This document shows, piece after piece, positions 35,264 to 43,171 of a DNA stretch of 64,000 nucleotides. The position numbers and the translations under genes were made by a program. The DNA is taken from positions 2,832,492 to 2,896,491 of the forward strand of contig WLWX01000001.1 in the NCBI GenBank assembly GCA_012103375.1, written 5' to 3'. The notes beneath the pieces are model-generated. The model was not told where the DNA came from. It was given only the letters and a program-made list of their open reading frames with translations, and made no database searches. The DNA is from Paracoccaceae bacterium. GTDB taxonomy: Bacteria > Pseudomonadota > Alphaproteobacteria > Rhodobacterales > Rhodobacteraceae. Position 1 is the stretch's first letter; each line of letters begins with the position of its first letter.

Positions 35264-37245
35264 GCGTGCTGCGCCGCCCATACGTATTCTGGCTGGCGCT
35301 GTTCGCGGTCACCTGGGCGCTGTCGCGATGGTCTTTCCCGCTTTACAAGGCGCTGGACGCGCGCTGGATTATCAAATTTCCGAAGGCTTGGGAACTACCG
35401 CTGGAGGCGTGGATATCCGCCGCCATGGCCTGGCTGGTCGAAAGCGCCACATTCGGTCTGTTCACCTTCCGCGACCTGACACGCTTCATCAGCGCGGTGA
35501 TTGAAGCGCCCTATGATTTCGTGCGCAACCTGCTGGTCGACGGTTTCCAGACCGGGCTGGGACAGAACGCGGTCGAGGTTGCACCATCGCTTAGCTGGAT
35601 CGCCGTTATCGCGGTGGTCGTGGCGCTGGCCTATTATGCGAAAGACTGGAAACTGGCCGCTTTGGTCGGGGCGTGCTTTGTCTACCTCGCCGTGTTCGGG
35701 CAGTGGGAAAGCGCGATGGTCACGCTGGCCTCGGTCTTGATCTCGGTTCCGATTGGCGCCGTTGGCGGGTTGGCGCTGGGCATCCTGTCCTACCGGTATG
35801 CCTGGTTTGAACGCGCCCTCAGGCCCGTGCTGGACCTGATGCAAACGGTGCCGGTCTTTGCCTACCTGGTCCCGATCCTGTTTCTGTTCGGCTTTGGACC
35901 CGTCTCGGCACTGGTGGCGACGATCATCTATGCCATGCCGCCGATGGTGCGGGTGACTACCGTGGCGCTTCAGACTGTCCCGCCCGAGGTGCATGACGTG
36001 GGCCGCATGACCGGCTGCACCCGCCGCCAGATGATGTGGAAAGTGCTGGTGCCGGTGGCCACGCCGACCCTGATGGTCGGGGTCAATCAGGTCATCATGC
36101 TGTCCCTGAACATGGTGATAATCGCCTCGATGATCGGCGCAGGGGGTTTGGGCTTCGATGTGCTCGGCGCGCTACGGCGGCTGGATATCGGTGCCGGGGT
36201 CGAGGCGGGCCTTGCCATCGTTGTCATGGCCGTCGCGCTGGATCGACTGAGCCAGGCGTTTGCGGTGCGCGAACGCGGTCACGCCGTCACCGGAGGGTTC
36301 ATGAAACGCCATCCCTGGGCCATAACCGTGGGTCTGGTAATCGTCGGCAGCTTCCTCGCCGGGCAATTCCTGCCCGCACTGCAGACATATCCCGACGGCG
36401 CAACCGTCACGACCAGTCGCTTCTGGTCCAGCGCCATCGAATGGATCAACGTCAATTTCTTCGACACGTTCGAGGCGATCAAAGTCTTCTTCCTCAACTG
36501 GCTGATGCTGCCGGTGAAGCGATTCTTCGGCGGCATTCCCTGGCCCTGGGGTGTCATCGCCATGGCGCTGATCGGCTGGCGGCTTGGCGGCTGGCGGTTG
36601 GGAACGCTTTGCGCGCTGATGACCCTGTTCATTGCCGCCAGCGGGCTTTGGCCCAAGGCGATGGTCACCGTCTACCTTTGCGGCGTCTCGGTCCTGATCG
36701 CCAGCGTCATCGGCATCCCGCTGGGCGTGCTGGCGGCGCAGAACGAACTCGCGGGCGGCATCATCGGGGCCTTTATCGACACGCTGCAAACGCTGCCCAG
36801 CTTCGTCTATCTGATCCCGGTCGTGATGCTGTTCCGGGTCGGCGATTTCAGCGCCATGATCGCCGTGGTCCTTTATGCGCTGGCCCCGGCGGTCCGATAC
36901 GCGGCGCACGGTATCCGGTCCATTGATCCGGGCATGATCGAGGCGGGCAAGGTGTCCGGTTGCACCCGCCGCCAATTGCTGTGGCGCATCAAGCTGCCGC
37001 TGGCCGCGCCCTCGCTGCTGCTGGGGCTGAACCAGACGATCATGCTGGCGCTGTCGATGCTGGTGATCACCGCCTTGGTTGGCACACGGGACCTGGGGCA
37101 AGAGGTCTATATCGCGCTGACCAAGGCCAACACGGGCCAGGGTATCATCGCCGGGCTGTCGGTCGCGTTCATCGCGATCATTGCTGACCGGATCGTCACG
37201 GCGCTGGCGAGGAAATCCAAGGAACGTCTGGGGTTGGAAGCATGA
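35260..37245 (+). CDS. Betaine/proline-type ABC transporter permease, two permease domains fused
   Basis: A 661-residue protein carrying two consecutive ProW-like domains. The first (about residues 100-345) includes VLDLMQTVPVFAYLVPILFL and the coupling region GCTRRQMMWKVLVPVATPTL. The second (about 360-655) has FIDTLQTLPSFVYLIPVVML and GCTRRQLLWRIKLPLAAPSL. Typical ProW is half this length and dimerises, so this is a covalently linked heterodimer. It is co-translated with the ATPase and overlaps the downstream kinase by 4 nt. Confidence 0.9.
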   Translation: MSVLRRPYVFWLALFAVTWALSRWSFPLYKALDARWIIKFPKAWELPLEAWISAAMAWLVESATFGLFTFRDLTRFISAVIEAPYDFVRNLLVDGFQTGLGQNAVEVAPSLSWIAVIAVVVALAYYAKDWKLAALVGACFVYLAVFGQWESAMVTLASVLISVPIGAVGGLALGILSYRYAWFERALRPVLDLMQTVPVFAYLVPILFLFGFGPVSALVATIIYAMPPMVRVTTVALQTVPPEVHDVGRMTGCTRRQMMWKVLVPVATPTLMVGVNQVIMLSLNMVIIASMIGAGGLGFDVLGALRRLDIGAGVEAGLAIVVMAVALDRLSQAFAVRERGHAVTGGFMKRHPWAITVGLVIVGSFLAGQFLPALQTYPDGATVTTSRFWSSAIEWINVNFFDTFEAIKVFFLNWLMLPVKRFFGGIPWPWGVIAMALIGWRLGGWRLGTLCALMTLFIAASGLWPKAMVTVYLCGVSVLIASVIGIPLGVLAAQNELAGGIIGAFIDTLQTLPSFVYLIPVVMLFRVGDFSAMIAVVLYALAPAVRYAAHGIRSIDPGMIEAGKVSGCTRRQLLWRIKLPLAAPSLLLGLNQTIMLALSMLVITALVGTRDLGQEVYIALTKANTGQGIIAGLSVAFIAIIADRIVTALARKSKERLGLEA

Positions 37246-38129
37246 GCGATCTGAGACAATCAGCACTGAACCGGGCAGTGTCGCTGCCCTGTTGGAGTGC
37301 TCCGACCGACGCCGAACACCTCAGCGGTGGGATCACCAATTTCAACATCAAGCTGACCGATCAGGGGCGCGACTATGTCGTGCGTATCGGCGAGGATATC
37401 CCGTTGCACGGTGTCATGCGGTTCAACGAACTGGCGATCAGCCGTGCCGCCCATGCTGCGGGTCTTGCCCCGGGTGTCCATTATCACGAACCCGGCGCGC
37501 TGGTGCTGGAGTTCGTCGAAGCCCGCGCGCTGAGCGAGGCCGAGGTTGCAGACCCTGCCCGCCTGCCCGCGATCATCGATCTGGTCAAACGCTGCCATAA
37601 CGAGGTGCCCAAGCACCTGCGCGGCCCGGTGCTGACCTTCTGGGTGTTCCATGTGCTGCGCGACTATCGTGGCACGCTTGACGACGGCGGGTCGACTTAT
37701 GCTTCGGCGCTCCCCGACCTGATGGCAAAGGCCGACGCACTGGAGGCCGCCACCGGTGCGGTCGATCTGGTTCTGGGCCACAATGACCTGCTGGCCGCGA
37801 ACATTCTGGAGGGCGCGGATCGCCTGTGGCTGATTGATTGGGAATACGGCGGCTTTAATTCTCCGCTGTTCGACCTTGGTGGGCTGGCGACGAACAACGG
37901 CCTGTCCGAGGCGCAGGAACTGGTGATGCTGGAACATTATTTCAATGCTCTGCCCGACGCCGGGTTGATCCGGCGCTATGGGGCGATGAAATGTGCCTCG
38001 CTCCTCAGGGAAACCATGTGGTCGATGGTGTCCGAAATCCACTCGGACATCGACTTCGATTACGCCGCTTACACGGCCGAAAACCTCGCCCGGTTCAACG
38101 CCGCCTACGCCGATTTCAAAGCCGCATGA
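37242..38129 (+). CDS. Choline/ethanolamine kinase-like phosphotransferase 2
   Basis: A protein of 295 residues. N-terminal LSGGITNFNIKLTDQGRDYV is the LicA-like nucleotide-binding turn. The catalytic loop VLGHNDLLAANILEGADRLW (HNDLxxxN) is followed by LIDWEYGGFNSPLFDLGGLA (DWE). It is closer to choline/ethanolamine kinases than the paralogue at 30455. It sits in the transporter operon (4-nt overlap with the permease) and ends 7 nt before the second flavoprotein, so an imported amino alcohol is a natural candidate substrate. Confidence 0.85.
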   Translation: MSDLRQSALNRAVSLPCWSAPTDAEHLSGGITNFNIKLTDQGRDYVVRIGEDIPLHGVMRFNELAISRAAHAAGLAPGVHYHEPGALVLEFVEARALSEAEVADPARLPAIIDLVKRCHNEVPKHLRGPVLTFWVFHVLRDYRGTLDDGGSTYASALPDLMAKADALEAATGAVDLVLGHNDLLAANILEGADRLWLIDWEYGGFNSPLFDLGGLATNNGLSEAQELVMLEHYFNALPDAGLIRRYGAMKCASLLRETMWSMVSEIHSDIDFDYAAYTAENLARFNAAYADFKAA

Positions 38130-38136
38130 GGGGCCA

Positions 38137-40575
38137 ATGAGCGATTTTCCAAACTCGGCCCAGGCGGTCATCATTGGGGGCGGCATCGTCGGCTGTTCCA
38201 CCGCCTATCACCTGGCGAAACTGGGGTGGGAGGTGGTTCTGGTTGAACGCGCCAAACTGACCAGCGGCACGACGTTTCACGCCGCCGGGCTGGTTGGGCA
38301 ACTGCGCAGCAACGCCAATATTACCCAGCTTCTGGGCTATTCCGTGGACCTCTATGACCGGCTGGAGGCTGAAACCGGGCAGGCCACGGGATGGAAGATG
38401 AACGGCGGGTTGCGGCTGGCCTGTAACGAAGATCGCTGGATTGAGGTCAAGCGCCAGGCCACCACGGCGCATTCCTTTGGCCTCGACATGCAGCTGCTGA
38501 CCCCGAAAGAGGCGCAGGGCCTCTGGCCGCTGATGCAGGTGGACGAAGTGATCGGCGCGGCCTTCCTGCCGACAGATGGGCAGGCGAACCCCTCCGACAT
38601 CACCCTGTCGCTGGCCAAGGGCGCGCGGATGGCCGGGGCGCGGATATTCGAGGATACGGCGGTGACCCGGATCGTCGTTGAAGACGGCCAGATCAAGGGC
38701 GTCGAGACCGACAAGGGCCGGATCGACTGCGCCCGCGTGATCTGCTGCGCTGGCCAGTGGAGCCGGACACTGGCCGCGACCGTGGGCGTCAACGTCCCGC
38801 TGGTCAGCGTCGAACATCAATACATGGTGACCGAGCAAATCGACGGCGTGACGCCCGGCCTGCCAACGCTGCGCGACCCCGACCGCCTGACATACTATAA
38901 GGAAGAGGTTGGCGGTCTAGTCATGGGCGGGTACGAACCCAACCCGATCCCATGGGCGGTCGATGGCATCCCCGATGGCTTCCACTACACATTGCTCGAC
39001 AGCAACTTCGACCATTTCGAACCGATGATCGAACTGGCGCTGGGCCGGGTTCCGGCGCTGCAAACCGCCGGGATCAAGGCGTTGACCAACGGGCCGGAAA
39101 GCTTCACGCCGGACGGCAACTTCATTCTTGGCGAAGCGCCCGAACTGCGCGGGTTCTTCGTAGCGGCCGGGTTCAACGCCTATGGCATCGCCGCAGGTGG
39201 CGGCGCGGGCATGGCGCTGGCCGAGTGGGTGGCGAAGGGCGAACCTCCGTTCGACCTTTGGCCCGTCGATATCCGCCGCTTCGGGCAGGTGCATCAGGAT
39301 ACCAACTGGGTGCGGACCCGGACGCTGGAAGCCTATGGCAAACACTACACCCCCGCCTGGCCATCGGAAGAACATGACAGCGGGCGACCCCGGCGCAAAT
39401 CGCCGCTTTATGATACCCTAAAGGCGCAGGGCGCCGTATTCGGTGAAAAGATGGGTTGGGAGCGTCCGAACTGGTTTGCCGGGCCGGGCGAGGAACAGCG
39501 CGACATCTACAGCTTCGGGCGACCCAACTGGTTCGCGGCGGTGGGCCGGGAACACCGCGCCGCGCGCGAGGCTGCGGTGGTCTTCGACCAAACCTCCTTC
39601 GCCAAGTACCGCCTGCACGGTCCGGACGCCGAGGCGGCGTTGTCCTGGATCGCCGCGAATGACGTGGCGCGGCCCGTGGGCAGCCTGATCTACACCCAGA
39701 TGCTGAACGACAACGGCGGGATTGAGTGTGATGTTACGGTGGTTCGCGTGGCCGAGGATGAATTCTACATCGTCACCGGAACCGGCTATGCGACGCATGA
39801 TTACGACTGGATTTCGCGCAACATCCCCGACGGTATGGATGCGACGCTGGACGTTGTTACCGCCGACTGGTCGGTCCTGTCGTTGATGGGTCCCAAAGCG
39901 CGCGACGTTCTGGAGGCGGTCACGGCGGCAGACCTGTCCAATGACGCCTTTCCCTTTGCCAAAATGCAGCAGGTCACCATCGCCGATTGCCCGGTGCGCG
40001 CGCTGCGCGTGACCTATGTGGGTGAGTTGGGGTGGGAGTTGCACCTGCCCGTTGAACACGCCGCGACAGTCTATAAGGCGCTGATGGAAGTTGGTGCGCC
40101 TCTGGGCCTGACTAATGCCGGATATCGTGCCATCGAGACTCTGCGGCTGGAAAAGGGCTATCGCGCCTGGGGGTCGGACATCGGGCCCGATCATACGCCG
40201 GATGAGGCCGGGTTGGGCTGGGCTGTGAAGCTGAGGAAAAACATCGACTTCAACGGCCGCGCCGCGGTTGAGGCACAGCGCAGCGGCGGCGTGAAGAAGA
40301 TGCTGGCTACCTTCGCGGCCGCACCGGAAGTGATCCTGACGGGCCGCGAGACGATTTTTCGCAACGGTGCGCGCGTCGGCTGGCTGACCTCGGGCGGGTT
40401 CGGCTATTCGCTGAACAAGAGCATTGGCATGGGCTATGTGCGCAATCCTGAAGGGGTCAACCGGGAATATGTGCTGACCGGGACCTACGAACTGGAGGTC
40501 GGCACGGAACGGGTTCCGTGCGAGGTAACACTGGAGCCGCTTTATGATCCGAAGATGGTGCGGGTAAAAGCGTAG
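38137..40575 (+). CDS. Dimethylglycine/sarcosine dehydrogenase-type flavoprotein 2
   Basis: An 812-residue paralogue of the protein at 28039 with the same domain order. The dinucleotide motif is VIIGGGIVGCSTAYHLAKLG. TSGTTFHAAGLVGQLRSN has His48 at the covalent-FAD position. C-terminal GcvT motifs are NDNGGIECDVTVVRVAEDEF, RVTYVGELGWELHLPVEHAA and YRAIETLRLEKGYRAWGSDI. It should oxidise an N-methyl group and hand C1 to folate. It is the last gene of the ABC-transporter operon. Confidence 0.88.
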   Translation: MSDFPNSAQAVIIGGGIVGCSTAYHLAKLGWEVVLVERAKLTSGTTFHAAGLVGQLRSNANITQLLGYSVDLYDRLEAETGQATGWKMNGGLRLACNEDRWIEVKRQATTAHSFGLDMQLLTPKEAQGLWPLMQVDEVIGAAFLPTDGQANPSDITLSLAKGARMAGARIFEDTAVTRIVVEDGQIKGVETDKGRIDCARVICCAGQWSRTLAATVGVNVPLVSVEHQYMVTEQIDGVTPGLPTLRDPDRLTYYKEEVGGLVMGGYEPNPIPWAVDGIPDGFHYTLLDSNFDHFEPMIELALGRVPALQTAGIKALTNGPESFTPDGNFILGEAPELRGFFVAAGFNAYGIAAGGGAGMALAEWVAKGEPPFDLWPVDIRRFGQVHQDTNWVRTRTLEAYGKHYTPAWPSEEHDSGRPRRKSPLYDTLKAQGAVFGEKMGWERPNWFAGPGEEQRDIYSFGRPNWFAAVGREHRAAREAAVVFDQTSFAKYRLHGPDAEAALSWIAANDVARPVGSLIYTQMLNDNGGIECDVTVVRVAEDEFYIVTGTGYATHDYDWISRNIPDGMDATLDVVTADWSVLSLMGPKARDVLEAVTAADLSNDAFPFAKMQQVTIADCPVRALRVTYVGELGWELHLPVEHAATVYKALMEVGAPLGLTNAGYRAIETLRLEKGYRAWGSDIGPDHTPDEAGLGWAVKLRKNIDFNGRAAVEAQRSGGVKKMLATFAAAPEVILTGRETIFRNGARVGWLTSGGFGYSLNKSIGMGYVRNPEGVNREYVLTGTYELEVGTERVPCEVTLEPLYDPKMVRVKA

Positions 40576-40674
40576 GTGCGGGCGCGCGAATTGGGCCGCG
40601 TCTGCGATTCACGCAAGTGACTACGTGGGCCGATATTGTGAAAAAAAGGCGCAGAGTAATCTGGGCAGGAATGG

Positions 40675-40874
40675 CCTGGAGTGGACGTTGGCAGATTGTC
40701 CCCGCGCCCGGTGCGCGCTGCAAGGCGCAGGGCGCGCGCCGGAACGGTCCCGCCGGTCAGGCGCTGGTCTGAACTTGGCGCGTCCAAGCGAGTTGACGGC
40801 CAAACCTGAGGCATAAATCATGCAAACTCTATGGCGCAGCGCCTGCCCACTGGCCCGGCGCGTGCCCTGCTTGG
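40675..40874. repeat. Intergenic repeat, diverged copy 3
   Basis: It shares CCTGGAGTGGACGTTGGC, a central GCCGGTCAGGCGCTGG block, a GTTGACGGCC...CATAAAT segment and a CCCTGCTTGGG end with the copies at 27701 and 53023, in the same order. It lies in the 379-nt gap between the second flavoprotein and the HupE/UreJ gene. No coding frame is credible there. Confidence 0.45.
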
Positions 40875-40954
40875 GTTGCATTGCCAACGTCCACGCCAGG
40901 CCATCTGCTTTAAGTTTCTAGCAGGTCGCTCTGCCCGTATCGCCCCAGGTCCGC

Positions 40955-42169
40955 TCACAACACCCGCTCAACCGCCCAATAGGCTCCGATCAGTGCGATC
41001 AGGATCGATCCGACAAGTGCGGTTGCGCAGTAAATCACCGGCATATCGCGGACCAGCGATTCCTCATCGTCCAGCCGCGCAACCTCGGACGCGGCGCGCG
41101 CTGCGACAAGGATCAGGAATGCGCCCAGGATCACGGTCAGCTGCCCAAGCTCGACCCCGACGTTGAACGCCAGCAAAGCGACGACATACTGACCCGCCGG
41201 CAATCCGAAATCGCCCAGAACACTTGCGAAGCCCAGCCCGTGCAACAGACCGAAACAGAACACTACCGCCGGCCTGAGCCATCCAAGCGTCGGGCGAAAG
41301 ATATTCTCGACAGCGACATAAACGATGGACACGGCGATCAGCGCCTCGACCAGCCACATCCAGTTTGCGGGAATATTGACAATGCCCAATGTGGCAAGCG
41401 CCAACGTGCAGGTATGGGCGACGGTGAAGGCGGTGACCTGCCACAGCAGCGGCCCGCGCGCCAAGGCAAAGAAGAACAGGCCCAGCACGAAAAGAATGTG
41501 ATCCAGCCCCAGCGGGATGATGTGTTCAAATCCGGCCACAACGTAATTCGCCGCAACATCCCAGACCCCGGCGGCCTGTCCGCCGCTGCGCGGGATCGGC
41601 GCGCTCAATTCGCCGCCACGCAGGAACGCGGTATAGCCTTCGGCGCCCTCTGCGGTTGTTTCACGCACGACCAGCCCGCCAAGCGTTTTGTCCCAACCGA
41701 CCGTGACATCGGTGCCATCGTCAGGCAGGGCCGCGCTGATGTGAATGGTCGAGGCACGGCCAAGTTCGATATCGCCGACCGGCCCGACTGTCACCACGCC
41801 CAGTTCCGGCGAAAGCCGCGTTTCGCCTGCCATCAGGTTGATCCTGGACGATAATTCTGGCCAGGCGTCGCGCAACGCCGCCTCTAGCGCGGCAGGTGGC
41901 AGGGCCCGCAGGCGGTCATACTCACCGGCTTCTGCGGCATCGTTGGTATCGCTCAGCCCGTCCAGATTGATCCCGGCAAGCGGGGCTTCCAGCGCCATTT
42001 CGATCTGCAGATCCAGCTGATCCTGCGCCATTGTCAGGTCGGCAATCGCTGGCTGAACCTCATGCGCGCGCGCAATTCCTGCGCTTGCGACAAGGGCCAG
42101 CATTAGGCTTGACATCCAAAGCCACTGCGCCAGTTGTGTGCCTGAAAATCTGTTTTGGAGCCTGCTCAT
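40955..42169 (-). CDS. HupE/UreJ-family membrane protein with a periplasmic N-terminal domain
   Basis: A 404-residue protein. A signal-like helix (LWMSSLMLALVASAGIARAH) ends at AHEVQPAIADL. A soluble domain of about 170 residues follows, then six helices of the HupE/UreJ_2 type, with FEHIIPLGLDHILFVLGLFF (His-rich metal motif) and VFCFGLLHGLGFASVLGDFG (second His motif). Members of the family are linked to nickel or cobalt uptake, though long forms are poorly characterised. AGGA lies just before the ATG at 42169, whose bases overlap the start of the divergent gene. Confidence 0.82.
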   Translation of the reverse strand: MSRLQNRFSGTQLAQWLWMSSLMLALVASAGIARAHEVQPAIADLTMAQDQLDLQIEMALEAPLAGINLDGLSDTNDAAEAGEYDRLRALPPAALEAALRDAWPELSSRINLMAGETRLSPELGVVTVGPVGDIELGRASTIHISAALPDDGTDVTVGWDKTLGGLVVRETTAEGAEGYTAFLRGGELSAPIPRSGGQAAGVWDVAANYVVAGFEHIIPLGLDHILFVLGLFFFALARGPLLWQVTAFTVAHTCTLALATLGIVNIPANWMWLVEALIAVSIVYVAVENIFRPTLGWLRPAVVFCFGLLHGLGFASVLGDFGLPAGQYVVALLAFNVGVELGQLTVILGAFLILVAARAASEVARLDDEESLVRDMPVIYCATALVGSILIALIGAYWAVERVL

Positions 42170-42947
42170 GTTTCCTGTCCGTATCCTTGCTGCGTCTGTG
42201 CTGATGGCACTTAGCATTTCTGTCGCCGATGGCCACGAGTTTTGGATCGATGCCCATGATTGGCAGGTTGACACAGGTGATCGGATCGTTGCCGATCTGG
42301 TGAACGGGCAGCAGTTCCAGGGAGTGAAATATGCGTATTTCCCGCCGAACTTTCGCCGCTTCGATGTGGCCCTGGGGGATGGGGTGACGCCAGTGAATGG
42401 CCGCCTTGGGGATCGGCCCGCTGCCGATCTTGCGGCACCCGGTGAAGGGCTTGTGACGCTGATCCATCAGACAACGGACAACACCGTCAATTATTCCGAA
42501 TGGGAAAAATTCGTCAGCTTTGTCGAACATAAAGACGCCGCCTGGGTGGTCGAGGCTTATTCGCGCTATGCTAAAGGGCTGATCGCGGTCGGCGCCGGGG
42601 ACGGGTCAGATCGTTCGCGCGGGTTGGAGATTGAGATCATCGCCCTCGCCAACCCCTACACCGACGATCTGTCCGCCGGATTGCCAGTGGTCGTGGCCTA
42701 CAAGGGCGCGCCGCGAGTCGATGCGCAGGTCGAGGTTTTCGAACGCCCCACCGGTGACGCGCCTGAGGTTGCGGTTTTCACCTTGCGGACGGATCAGGCC
42801 GGGCAGGCGCTTATCCCGGTCAAGCCGGGCCATGCCTATCTGCTGGATTCCGTCGTCCTGCGCGAACCGTCAGAAGCCTTGGCGGACGAAAAGAACGCTG
42901 TGTGGGAAAGCCTGTGGGCGTCGCTGACGTTTGAAGTTCCGCAATAG
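42168..42947 (+). CDS. DUF4198-family secreted protein
   Basis: A 259-residue protein with signal peptide MFPVRILAASVLMALSISVA, then DGHEFWIDAHDWQVDTGDRI, the HEFWI-type start of mature DUF4198 (CbiK/NikK-like) proteins. The C-terminal part looks like an immunoglobulin-type sheet (VEVFERPTGDAPEVAVFTLR). Such proteins accompany metal transporters. GGAG at 42156-42159 supports ATG 42168 over the GTG at 42138. It is divergent from the HupE/UreJ gene, with overlapping start codons. The composite IS element begins 3 nt after its stop. Confidence 0.8.
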   Translation: MFPVRILAASVLMALSISVADGHEFWIDAHDWQVDTGDRIVADLVNGQQFQGVKYAYFPPNFRRFDVALGDGVTPVNGRLGDRPAADLAAPGEGLVTLIHQTTDNTVNYSEWEKFVSFVEHKDAAWVVEAYSRYAKGLIAVGAGDGSDRSRGLEIEIIALANPYTDDLSAGLPVVVAYKGAPRVDAQVEVFERPTGDAPEVAVFTLRTDQAGQALIPVKPGHAYLLDSVVLREPSEALADEKNAVWESLWASLTFEVPQ

Positions 42948-42950
42948 GCC

Positions 42951-43168
42951 GATTGTGTTGAAAAACTCCGAAATCAGAGCGTCGCGGATTTCTTGCGAAA
43001 ACCTATGAAGCGAAATAGTCGGAAAGCTTTGACCACGAGACAGCGCATGGCTGCGCGTGAGCGCATGTAGGCGATTTGGGCCGACCCCCGCGCCAAAAAT
43101 TTAGGATCGGGCTGCATGGAAAGAAAAATCATCGTTCAGGCCCTAAAACGGAGTTTTTCAACACAATC
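42951..43168 (+). mobile_element. 218-bp MITE, copy D (left arm of a composite)
   Basis: Identical to the other copies. Its left flank is GGCC (42947-42950) and its right flank GGC leads directly into the IS1182 left end. Together with copy E it brackets the IS in direct orientation. Confidence 0.93.
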
Positions 43169-43171
43169 GGC

